Positions 57,070-64,000 of a stretch of DNA of 64,000 nt are shown here, piece by piece. The stretch comes from Anabaena sphaerica FACHB-251 (GTDB lineage Bacteria; Cyanobacteriota; Cyanobacteriia; Cyanobacteriales; Nostocaceae). The first letter of the stretch is position 1. Every line of letters begins with the position of its first letter. A model generated the notes under the pieces. It searched no databases and had not been told where the DNA came from. It saw only the letters and a program-made list of their open reading frames with translations. Location: contig NZ_JACJQU010000003.1 of assembly GCF_014696825.1 (NCBI RefSeq), forward strand, positions 310,001-374,000. The letters are read 5' to 3'. A program made the translations under genes and the position numbers.

Positions 57070-57150
57070 ACTGGGGACTGGGGACTGGGGACTGGGTGGG
57101 TAATATATTTTTTCCAATTACCAATTACCAATTACCAATTACCAATCACC
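57070..57150. repeat. Heptamer arrays GGGGACT and ATTACCA at the ftsY 3' end
   Basis: GGGGACT copies at 57070-57096 and ATTACCA copies at 57114-57150. The latter array overlaps the ftsY stop codon (57146). Confidence 0.85.
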
Positions 57151-58783
57151 CATTTAAAAGTGCTTCAACAAACTCATAACTAGAGAATGGACGTAAATCT
57201 TCAATTCCTTCTCCAGCACCAATAAAGCGAATCGGTAAACCTAACTGTTTGACAACAGCTAAGGCCACCCCTCCTTTAGCTGTACCATCTAGCTTGGTTA
57301 AGACAACACCGCTGAGTTGGGCAGCTTGGGAAAATACTTCAGCTTGTCGCAGTCCATTTTGTCCCAAGGTAGAATCTAGAACTAAAAGTGATTCTACATG
57401 GGCATTTGGGGCTTTTTTGTCGATGATGCGGCGAATTTTACTCAATTCGTCCATGAGGTTTTTCTTGTTTTGCAGTCTTCCAGCGGTATCTATTAATAGT
57501 AATTCGGTTCCTCGTGATTGGGCAGCAGCGATCGCATCAAATACCACTGCAGCTGGATCTGTATTCTTCCCAGGATTAGCAATAACTTCTACACCGCTTC
57601 TTGTTCCCCAAACTTTGACTTGTTCGACGGCGGCTGCGCGGAAGGTGTCAGCAGCACCTATTAAACATTTATAATCTGATTTTTGGGCTAAATGAGCTAT
57701 TTTCCCGATTGTGGTGGTTTTACCAGCGCCGTTGACTCCTGTAATTAACCAAATAGTTAAGTTGTCTTTTTCTGGGGCAAAGCTAGATTTTGGAGTTGCT
57801 TGATTTGGTGCATCTAGCATATCCCGGAGGATTTTTTTCAGGTAAGCGATCGCTTGTTCTGGTGGGGTGACTTCATCCCGCAGTTTTTTCTGTAGGGCAT
57901 CAATAATAAAATCTGTGGCTTCTACACCCACATCTGCTTGCAAGAGTAATGCTTCAATTTCAGCTACAGCAGCTTGATTTAAAGGTCCTTGACCAACAAT
58001 TGATTTGAGTTGGTTGAGGATATTCCGCCGAGTTTTATCTAAACCTTGGCGTAATTTTTTCAGCCAGGTAATTTCTTCTATGGAAACATCTTCTGCCCGT
58101 CTGCCTTGGGCTGCCAAAACTTCTACCGACCACACAAACCCATCATCAAATTCTAGTTCGGGAATGTCTGCCTCTATCTCTGGTGTGGTTGTAGTCGATG
58201 CCAGAGTTGAGGTTGTTTCTGGTTCTTCAACTTCAACGGCACTGGCTATCAATCTTTCCTGCTTGGCTTGCCTTTCGGCGGCTGCCCGTTCTAAAAAGGA
58301 TAGAGTTACTGGTTGTATATCGCTGACAGGAGTTTCTGGGCTGGTAACTTCTGATTTTTCAGTAATAGCTGCTGGTGCTGCTTGTTCATTAACAGATGTT
58401 TCTGCCGCCTGTGTTAGTGCAGCGACCTCCCCCGCTACTGTTTCTTGCGTTTCTTCAGTAATAGGTGCTGGTGCTGCTTGTTCATTAACAGATGTTTCTG
58501 TCGGCTGTGTTGGTGAAGTTCTTTCCTCTGTGGGAGTTTCTATGATTTCTTCAGTAATAGCTGCTTCTGCTGGTGCAGCTTCTGGAATCTGATATTGTTG
58601 TTTTTGCTGAATATTTTTATAGGCGGCTTTAGCATAAGCCAACAAGTCCGCCGTGTCTGGTGTGGTTTCTGCGGCTGGTTCTGGCTGTGTTTCTTGTGTA
58701 GGTGGAGTTTCCCCCTGTGGTTGTGGTGGTTGGGGGGTTTCAGAAGAATCGTTATGTTGACGGCGGAACCAATTAAAAACCAT
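57146..58783 (-). CDS. ftsY: Signal-recognition-particle receptor FtsY
   Basis: 545 residues. The C-terminal NG domain is complete: GVNGAGKTTTIGKIA, DTFRAAAVEQVKVWG, LIDTAGRLQNK, TKLDGTAKGGVAL and GAGEGIEDLRPF. The ~230-residue N-terminal region is acidic (Glu/Pro/Thr), with two copies of ETSVNEQAAPA(P/A)ITE. Those copies correspond to two near-identical 40-bp stretches at about 58366-58405 and 58461-58500. FtsY docks SRP-ribosome complexes at the membrane. It is downstream of nusB on the same strand. Confidence 0.96.
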   Translation of the reverse strand: MVFNWFRRQHNDSSETPQPPQPQGETPPTQETQPEPAAETTPDTADLLAYAKAAYKNIQQKQQYQIPEAAPAEAAITEEIIETPTEERTSPTQPTETSVNEQAAPAPITEETQETVAGEVAALTQAAETSVNEQAAPAAITEKSEVTSPETPVSDIQPVTLSFLERAAAERQAKQERLIASAVEVEEPETTSTLASTTTTPEIEADIPELEFDDGFVWSVEVLAAQGRRAEDVSIEEITWLKKLRQGLDKTRRNILNQLKSIVGQGPLNQAAVAEIEALLLQADVGVEATDFIIDALQKKLRDEVTPPEQAIAYLKKILRDMLDAPNQATPKSSFAPEKDNLTIWLITGVNGAGKTTTIGKIAHLAQKSDYKCLIGAADTFRAAAVEQVKVWGTRSGVEVIANPGKNTDPAAVVFDAIAAAQSRGTELLLIDTAGRLQNKKNLMDELSKIRRIIDKKAPNAHVESLLVLDSTLGQNGLRQAEVFSQAAQLSGVVLTKLDGTAKGGVALAVVKQLGLPIRFIGAGEGIEDLRPFSSYEFVEALLNG

Positions 58784-58791
58784 TGCAGCAG

Positions 58792-58834
58792 TATTATCAG
58801 TTATTAGTTATTAGTTATCAGTTAGTTATCAGTT
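58792..58834. repeat. Heptamer array TTATTAG/TTATCAG
   Basis: Five or six units just upstream of the ftsY start, in the nusB-ftsY gap. Confidence 0.85.
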
Positions 58835-58876
58835 TAATTTAATTTGCCACGTTTTCCGGGGCTGAAAGTTTTCGAG

Positions 58877-58924
58877 ATATCCTCACTTTTAACGCACTTA
58901 AAGACCGGGGGGAAGTGAGGATAT
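58877..58924. other. 12-bp inverted repeat between nusB and ftsY
   Basis: ATATCCTCACTT (58877-58888) and AAGTGAGGATAT (58913-58924) can pair around a 24-base loop. The 3' arm ends 4 bp from the nusB stop. There is no U-tract in the direction of transcription, so it may be a stability or attenuation structure rather than a terminator. Confidence 0.6.
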
Positions 58925-58928
58925 TACT

Positions 58929-59570
58929 CTATGCGGTCTGTTTCTGTTCTGTGACGCGGCGCAGGACACCATTAATAAAGCGATGCCCGTCATCGCCACT
59001 GTAACGTTTGGCTAATTCTACTGCTTCGTTGATGGCAATACTGGCAGGAACTCCCATGAAGTTCATTTCTGCTACGGCGATTTGCAGGATATCCCTATCG
59101 ATTTGGGCTAGACGTGTTACTTGCCAATCTACTAAAGCTTCAGAAATTATCTTATCAATCAGATTGCGGTTTTCATCAACGGTAATCACTAGTTCTTTAG
59201 CGTAATTACGAACGTCCCTATCTTGATTAGCTAACTGAATTAATTCTGGGAAATCAACGGCTGTACCCAATTGATTGATGGCTGTTTGGGTGTATGTGAT
59301 CGCTTCTTGGAGCATGGTTCTAGCTGTATTCAGGTCTGAAGCCCGCGTTTGGCTAGTTAAAAGGCGATCATTACTGCGTTGGAGTTCTCCTGCTGCATTA
59401 TTGAGGGTGTCTTGCACTTCTGTAGTCAGAGTGCGGACTGCTCCCAGGACTAATTTGGCTACTAGTTGTTCGTCAGGCAGTTTCTCCAATTTCTTGGGGT
59501 TTACTGGCAGCTGGCTCAGGCTTAACAGTGCCAGTTCGCGCGCTATTTGCTGGGGTTTACGACGTTGCAT
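58929..59570 (-). CDS. nusB: Transcription antitermination factor NusB
   Basis: 213 residues. The NusB fold is in the C-terminal half: [38 protein letters not shown], then [10 protein letters not shown]. The N-terminal ~90 residues ([19 protein letters not shown]) is the extended cyanobacterial form with a helical insert. NusB binds boxA RNA with NusE during rRNA transcription. It follows the DUF502 gene and precedes ftsY. Confidence 0.95.
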   Translation of the reverse strand: MQRRKPQQIARELALLSLSQLPVNPKKLEKLPDEQLVAKLVLGAVRTLTTEVQDTLNNAAGELQRSNDRLLTSQTRASDLNTARTMLQEAITYTQTAINQLGTAVDFPELIQLANQDRDVRNYAKELVITVDENRNLIDKIISEALVDWQVTRLAQIDRDILQIAVAEMNFMGVPASIAINEAVELAKRYSGDDGHRFINGVLRRVTEQKQTA

Positions 59571-59670
59571 GGTGGTGGTAATGGGGGAAGAAGGAATTAA
59601 GTAAATGAAGCAAACTTATCAATATATCAAGTTTGACACATTTCCACAATCAACTTTATCTGTGATGATG

Positions 59671-60381
59671 TTAGGCTTCTTCTACAGAAATAACATGATT
59701 TTTGGTTTCTCTTGTTGACAGTGCGGCTGGTAAAACCAATGGAGATATGCCTGTATTGGGGGCAACGATACCACCTGAGACTACAATTTTAAAAGCGTCT
59801 TCTATGGACATCGAGAGGTTTACTACTTCGTCTTCTGGCACTACTGCATACCATCCAGTGGTAGGGTTGGGGGTAGTGGGGATAAAAACGCTCAACATAG
59901 GTTGATTCATCTGCGCTTGGATATCACTGCTAATTACACCAGTGACAAAGGCGATCGCCCAAATTCCCCGTCTGGGATACTCTAATAAAACCACACGGCG
60001 AAATTTGCCGTTGGAATCTTTGAGGACTGTTTCTAATAATTGCTTGAGGGTTTTGTATACCTGACCAGCTAAGGGAATAGCTTGCAATATCCTCTCCCCA
60101 AAATCTAGCAACCACTTACCAACTATATTCCGAGCCATCAAGCCAATCACTAGGATGCTCAGTAGTGGTACAGCCAGTCCGACTACAAAATTCAGTACAT
60201 TTACTAATATAGGGTGTAGACCATCAAAGGGATTCAGCTGTTTGGGGATTTGGGTGAGAAAATTAACTACCCAACTGGCAATAGTAATGGTCAGCCAGAT
60301 GGTAGTTGCTAGGGGAATTACCACCAACAAACCAGCAATCAGGTCATTTTTTAAGTCCTGTTTCAGGCGTTCAATTACCAA
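59671..60381 (-). CDS. DUF502 membrane protein
   Basis: 236 residues, TTG start with AAGGAG upstream. Two or three N-terminal helices (DLIAGLLVVIPLATTIWLTI; VLNFVVGLAVPLLSILVIGL), then the DUF502 soluble core: FRRVVLLEYPRRGIWAIAFVTG, FIPTTPNPTTGWYAVVPEDE and MSIEDAFKIVVSGGIVAP. The family is widespread in cyanobacteria and plants (related to COV) but the biochemical role is unclear. The nusB-ftsY cluster follows. Confidence 0.92.
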   Translation of the reverse strand: MVIERLKQDLKNDLIAGLLVVIPLATTIWLTITIASWVVNFLTQIPKQLNPFDGLHPILVNVLNFVVGLAVPLLSILVIGLMARNIVGKWLLDFGERILQAIPLAGQVYKTLKQLLETVLKDSNGKFRRVVLLEYPRRGIWAIAFVTGVISSDIQAQMNQPMLSVFIPTTPNPTTGWYAVVPEDEVVNLSMSIEDAFKIVVSGGIVAPNTGISPLVLPAALSTRETKNHVISVEEA

Positions 60382-60813
60382 GCCCCGATTCTCCTTTTTT
60401 TAGGCTACTAAAATTTTTGTGATTGTGTTCCCAAGTCCCTCAGAACTGGGATTTTTCGCTTAAGTTTCTTTTTAACCGGGATATAACCTTTCCAAGCCAA
60501 GCGTATGTCTTGGTTACTTCACTAGTGTTACTTTTCTTTGTAATACTTGTAAATGATTGTTGCAAGTTTCTCAGATATTACTAATCTTAACGTGCTATCT
60601 TACCAGATGCTCAAAATTGTTAAACAAAATAGGAGAGTCTGAGAATAGAGCGTTTCCCAGTTTAATTGAAGTACACACCAATTTATTTCCTGTTCCCTGT
60701 TCCCTGTTCCCTAAAACTAAAAAACTTTGTACCTTACGAGCATGGGAACTGCTATATCTAGTAAGTTACGTATTCCCAGGTGTGAAGTTTATATTTAAGT
60801 TTTGTTAAAAAAA
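60382..60813. other. Intergenic region with TGTTCCC heptamers
   Basis: About 430 bp without a gene. TGTTCCC copies are at 60687-60712. The remainder is AT-rich promoter-type sequence for the DUF502 gene. Confidence 0.6.
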
Positions 60814-61683
60814 TTAATTTATGATTTGGCTCTCATCCTGGCTAGATTCGTCAATAACTAGGCTGGGTGTGGGTAGATATTTCATTTCCCAGACTTTCAG
60901 TAAAATCAGGTATTCGTAGAATGTTTGTAAAGTACACCAAGCTAAACCAGGTCGTCCGTCTAAGCAGCCACCTAAGAAAAAGTACATATAAATAAAGCGT
61001 ATCATTGGTCTGACTGGTGTACGCAAAGATAAATCTTTGAGGGCGCGTCGTCTTTCTACTTCCGATTTTCCGAAAAATAAACCTCGCCAGTTAACTTTTC
61101 CGTTTTGTAATTGATACAAAGTTTCCTTAGCTTCATCAGTAGAATAACGGTTATGTTTTTCAATCCAGCGAGTTAAGCCTTTGCTGCAAGTGTAATGAGG
61201 ATAGGTTTCTTTGAGAAAGCCGGTTGCACCATCACAAACTTCTCTTTCTGTATGGCCATAGTCTGTAAACCAAACTTTACCGTGACGGAAAAGACGTAAT
61301 TGATAACGGGGATATTGGGTACTATAGCGAATCCAACGATTCATAAACATCACCCTTTCCGCAACATAGTAGGCAATATAGTCAGGATTTTTAGTTGCGG
61401 CTACGCACTCAGCAAATAGTTCAGGTGTCATTCGTTCGTCAGCTTCGAGAATGTACACCCATTCATATTTGGGAGCAACTGATTCTAACATCCAGGTGCG
61501 TTGTTTACCGTGGCTTTCAAAAGCGTGTTGGACGAGGCGGACAGGATAACGACTGGCGATTTCTACAGTGCGATCGCTACTGCAAGAGTCTACAACCATA
61601 ATGTCATCGGACAGCATTGCTGACTCAATACAAGCGGCAATATCTAGCTCTTCGTTATAGGTAAGTATGTAAATTGATAACAT
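60814..61683 (-). CDS. Family-2 glycosyltransferase
   Basis: 289 residues, GT-A fold. MLSIYILTYNEELDIAACIE, the DDIMVVDSCSSDRTVEIA nucleotide-binding stretch, and the Asp-rich EWVYILEADERMTPEL (DxD-like ExD). No membrane segment apart from a short hydrophobic stretch at about residues 235-250. It transfers a sugar from a nucleotide donor to an unknown polysaccharide or lipid. Neighbouring HpsJ-like and pilin-like genes point to a hormogonium polysaccharide or cell-surface function, by inference only. Confidence 0.88.
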   Translation of the reverse strand: MLSIYILTYNEELDIAACIESAMLSDDIMVVDSCSSDRTVEIASRYPVRLVQHAFESHGKQRTWMLESVAPKYEWVYILEADERMTPELFAECVAATKNPDYIAYYVAERVMFMNRWIRYSTQYPRYQLRLFRHGKVWFTDYGHTEREVCDGATGFLKETYPHYTCSKGLTRWIEKHNRYSTDEAKETLYQLQNGKVNWRGLFFGKSEVERRRALKDLSLRTPVRPMIRFIYMYFFLGGCLDGRPGLAWCTLQTFYEYLILLKVWEMKYLPTPSLVIDESSQDESQIIN

Positions 61684-61879
61684 TTCTAGTTGTATATAGA
61701 TTTGACTAAATTTGAAATGTTTTGTCCCAGTGATTGATAATAAGCCGCCAACTCTAATTGACGGCTCATACTAGTTAACAATTGATACAGCAAATTGCAG
61801 GTAAATGAAGTACAAAATAAGAGGGAAAAACCGATGAAGCAAGAGAGTTTTACTGCTGACTGCTGAGTGCTGCTATAAA

Positions 61880-62719
61880 CTAACGCGCTGGAGCTTTCCG
61901 TTTCCCGCCTTGTAAAGCACCCATACCTTTTAACCCTGTCCAACCGATGATCATATAACCGATAGATAACAATAAGCTGCTGATACCTATCCGTAGTCCA
62001 GACTTCCAAGCATTGTCTTTGGCTTGTTTTTCAGCTTCTTCTTTGCGTTGGCGAATTTGGCTGATTCTTTGTTTGGCTACTTCATTAGGATCTGTTTGTT
62101 GGGCAATAAATTTGTCCAATTCTTGGGGATTAGCTTTAAATTTCTTGAGTAATTCCTTTTGCTCTGCGGGCAGTTGAGGGTTATCAAGTGCTTGCTTGTA
62201 TCTCTGCTCGTCCTTGATCAGTTCAGTAAACTGGGCTTTAGCTTGGCTTCGTGCTTGTTCTAACTGAGCTTTGGCCTGATCATTATTTAGCTGAGTGAGA
62301 AATTGAGACAGCTGGTTGTTAAGTTGAGATTCTGCTTGTTGGGCATCTTGAGAAATTTGATTGACTCTTTGTGTACTAGCTTGACGGACATTGTTGAGGT
62401 GGAGAGGAAAAATCAACAAAAACATCAAACCCAAGATGCTGGAGAGGATCAAAGATGGAAATTTTAAATTCATACCAGAGCGATCGCTACCTGTCTCCGC
62501 ACTGTCAAACCAATATGCAGCCAATATCATCCCTAAACCCACCATTGGCACGATTCCCCTATCAACCAAGGCTGTTGATAAGCCGATTTGTGCTTGCTTA
62601 TCAGTGGGACTGAAACCCAACAACAAAATCACAAAATCAACGAAAAAAGACAAAATACAAACTATCCCAATTACCTTGAGTGCGAGCGAAGTATTCGAGG
62701 AAGCAACACGGTTAACCAT
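61880..62719 (-). CDS. HpsJ-like membrane protein
   Basis: 279 residues from ATG 62719 (MVNRVASSNTSLALKVIG); a TTG at 62764 is possible. Two helices near the N-terminus (VIGIVCILSFFVDFVILLLG and IVPMVGLGMILAAYWF), one about 88-106 (LILSSILGLMFLLIFPLH). Then a Gln/Ala-rich coiled coil (about 110-235) and a C-terminal helix (ISSLLLSIGYMIIGWTGLKG). The pattern matches HpsJ proteins of filamentous cyanobacteria, which accompany hormogonium polysaccharide export. Identity is moderately sure. Confidence 0.6.
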   Translation of the reverse strand: MVNRVASSNTSLALKVIGIVCILSFFVDFVILLLGFSPTDKQAQIGLSTALVDRGIVPMVGLGMILAAYWFDSAETGSDRSGMNLKFPSLILSSILGLMFLLIFPLHLNNVRQASTQRVNQISQDAQQAESQLNNQLSQFLTQLNNDQAKAQLEQARSQAKAQFTELIKDEQRYKQALDNPQLPAEQKELLKKFKANPQELDKFIAQQTDPNEVAKQRISQIRQRKEEAEKQAKDNAWKSGLRIGISSLLLSIGYMIIGWTGLKGMGALQGGKRKAPAR

Positions 62720-62945
62720 ATTTTTGTAAATTTGTTGTGAATAAAACTGATTGCCATTTATCAAGTTACAACTCTTAGAGCATAAAGCCCATCAGATGGA
62801 GATTAGCTCACTGTGAGGATCGAACTTCCTATAGAAAGCCAAGACAGATTTTATCTGGTCAAAGTTTTGGTTTTAAACTATACCATATAACTGTAGTGTA
62901 TTTTATCTTCAAAAAATCCTGTGTGTTTTCAACTATCATATAAGC

Positions 62946-63602
62946 TTAGAACTTGTTTGAATTGTTGTCACCTACAAATATGTGTTGCCAAACAGGTAAA
63001 TCTTCGGGACGGTCAACATCAGCTAAAGTAGGTAAGTATATAGATGATAAATTAAGTTGCTGGGCAATTTCTACAGTTTTTGGGAATACTTGAGCCGTTC
63101 CCCATGGGATTTGAGAAAACAACTCTGGGATGACTCGGCGTAAACCGATCAAGTAATAACCACCATCCAGTGCAGGTCCTAACACCAGGTCACAAAGTTG
63201 CAGTTTCTCAAAGGCTGATGTTAAAATATGACAATTGATACCAGGGCAATCAGTACCAATGATGATTACCCGTTCTGCATGGCTACCAAGAGCATCTGCA
63301 AGCGATCGCATCATCCGCTGACCTAAATCGCCTTCACCTTGAGTTTGATACACAAAACCAAGACCCAACCAATTTTGCATTAGTTCCCAATTACCCCCTG
63401 CAAACCGCACTTCCACAGTTATAGCAGATATGGTTTGTAATTCTTTTACCTGCAATATAGTATGTTCAGTCATTTGCTTCTGGAGATTAGCAGCACCAAC
63501 ATCTCCCAAAGCAGGTGTCAGTCTGGTTTTTGTCGTCCCTGGTTCTGGATAACGGGTAAAAATAATTAGATGCTGTTTGGAGTTAGTTAGTGATTTCTGC
63601 AC
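62946..63602 (-). CDS. TIGR04282/DUF2064-family glycosyltransferase-like protein
   Basis: 218 residues from a GTG at 63602 (VQKSLTNSKQHLIIFTRYPEPG); codons upstream to 63665 lie in heptamers and probably are not translated. Features: FTRYPEPGTTKTRLTPALG (nucleotide-binding start), IIGTDCPGI (DxD-like), LVLGPALDGGYYLIGL. The family is linked to arsenosugar biosynthesis in some bacteria and is annotated as GT-A-like. Its function here is unproven. The heptamers stop exactly at the start codon. Confidence 0.8.
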   Translation of the reverse strand: MQKSLTNSKQHLIIFTRYPEPGTTKTRLTPALGDVGAANLQKQMTEHTILQVKELQTISAITVEVRFAGGNWELMQNWLGLGFVYQTQGEGDLGQRMMRSLADALGSHAERVIIIGTDCPGINCHILTSAFEKLQLCDLVLGPALDGGYYLIGLRRVIPELFSQIPWGTAQVFPKTVEIAQQLNLSSIYLPTLADVDRPEDLPVWQHIFVGDNNSNKF

Positions 63603-63604
63603 AG

Positions 63605-63684
63605 GAGACTGGGGATTGGGGACTGGGGACTGGGAAGGAAGAATGAATTTATTACCAATTACCAATTACCTATTACCTATTACC
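63605..63684. repeat. Heptamer arrays GGGGACT and ATTACCA/ATTACCT
   Basis: GGGGACT copies at 63605-63635 and ATTACCA/ATTACCT at 63652-63684, filling the space between the TIGR04282-type gene and the pilin-like gene. Confidence 0.85.
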
Positions 63685-63690
63685 GACTTC

Positions 63691-64000
63691 TTAATAACAA
63701 TACCTGCCACTTTCAGCAGTAGGATTTTCTTTTGCTGTTCTCAGAGTCCCTAAAATTGTGGATACAAAAACACAACGCTTTGCTTTTCCACCAGACTTAC
63801 TGGATAGGGTGATTCTACCTAAAGGGGGTTTTCTCACACTGCCTAAATCATCAAACTGAATATTTTTTATATTATCAGACTCTGGTAAAGTTGTTTCATT
63901 ATCTAACTGAATATTAGAATCTAAACTATTCCATACAGCATTTGCTGGGGTGAGACTAGCTGGATGAACTGCCCATTGAAGTATACCATTTTGTTCCCGA
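63691..64000 (-). CDS. C-terminal part of a pseudopilin-like protein (continues beyond window)
   Basis: Open from the window edge to TAA at 63691, about 103 codons. It reads WAVHPASLTPANAVWNSLDS, an Asn/Asp-rich middle, then GRITLSSKSGGKAKRCVFVS, TILGTLRTAKENP and ends SGRYCY. The RCVFVSTILGTLRT stretch resembles the last strands of GspH/FimT-type pseudopilins found with hormogonium pilus and polysaccharide genes. The hydrophobic N-terminus lies outside the window. Confidence 0.6.
   Translation of the reverse strand, partial: REQNGILQWAVHPASLTPANAVWNSLDSNIQLDNETTLPESDNIKNIQFDDLGSVRKPPLGRITLSSKSGGKAKRCVFVSTILGTLRTAKENPTAESGRYCY

Noticed and set aside
58005-58592. 195-codon plus-strand frame opposite ftsY
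   Set aside because: Shadow of the FtsY acidic domain, with Ser/Ala bias caused by the Glu-rich complement.
62800-62840. T-loop-like string GTTCGATCC on the minus strand
   Set aside because: No acceptor stem, anticodon arm or D-arm can be built around it; not a tRNA.

Overview
The window is chromosomal DNA of a filamentous, probably Nostocales, cyanobacterium. Evidence seen directly: many copies of the HIP1 octamer GCGATCGC, 37-bp CRISPR repeats ending in GATTGAAAC, and dense intergenic arrays of tandem heptamers (GGGGACT, ATTACCA, TGTTCCC, TGTCACC, GTGGTCA and others). Gene content also fits: a high-light-inducible protein, CrtO-type ketolase, DUF3143, DUF502 and HpsJ-like proteins, several J-domain proteins and a cyanobacterial-type DnaK. 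No rRNA or tRNA gene was recognised. The species cannot be named from the sequence alone.

Layout. 1-5.4 kb: end of a chaperone-related pair (repeat protein plus GrpE-like factor), signal peptidase I, a helix-hairpin-helix protein, a TM2 protein, a J-domain/TPR protein and a TspO-like membrane protein. 5.5-8.6 kb: an accessory island holding an overlapping methyltransferase/restriction-endonuclease pair between direct repeats, surrounded by decayed genes. 8.7-15.6 kb: a housekeeping block, clpC, rimI-like, lysA, cdaA and uppS. 15.6-16.5 kb: nested transposon debris. 16.5-17.4 kb: DUF3143 and a membrane J-domain protein.

17.5-22.9 kb is the most distinctive locus, all on the minus strand. Three small genes share a nearly identical 36-residue Gly-Gly leader. 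They are followed by a C39-peptidase ABC exporter and an HlyD-type adaptor. The cores are cysteine-free and two are related to each other, so this looks like dedicated leader-dependent export of small folded proteins rather than a classical bacteriocin. 23.3-26.6 kb: a CbpA-like co-chaperone and DnaK. 26.8-30.3 kb: an M28 peptidase and a second restriction-modification pair. 30.3-36.5 kb: bestrophin-like channel, CrtO-like ketolase, DUF2993 protein, Hlip and alanine dehydrogenase.

36.5-45.1 kb carries two CRISPR arrays (19 and 11 repeats) without cas genes, separated by a hybrid histidine kinase and cydAB (cytochrome bd). The two leaders match in length (226 bp from a long-range inverted repeat to the first repeat). 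They share a perfectly placed TTGACA-17-TATGAT promoter, and the inverted repeat shows three compensatory base-pair changes. 45-52.7 kb: WD40 protein, small hypotheticals, an MDR reductase, and a block of Asp/Asn-beta-hydroxylase, hydantoinase-like amidohydrolase and double-cupin protein. 52.7-60.4 kb: hisS, a GAF-SpoIIE phosphatase, a 1.6-kb gap with three tandem ~220-bp repeats, then ftsY, nusB and a DUF502 protein. 60.8-64 kb: glycosyltransferase, HpsJ-like protein, TIGR04282-type transferase and the C-terminal part of a pilin-like protein running off the window.

Small repeats shape the whole window. Heptamer arrays abut gene ends, and a 32-bp palindrome sits in frame inside lysA.
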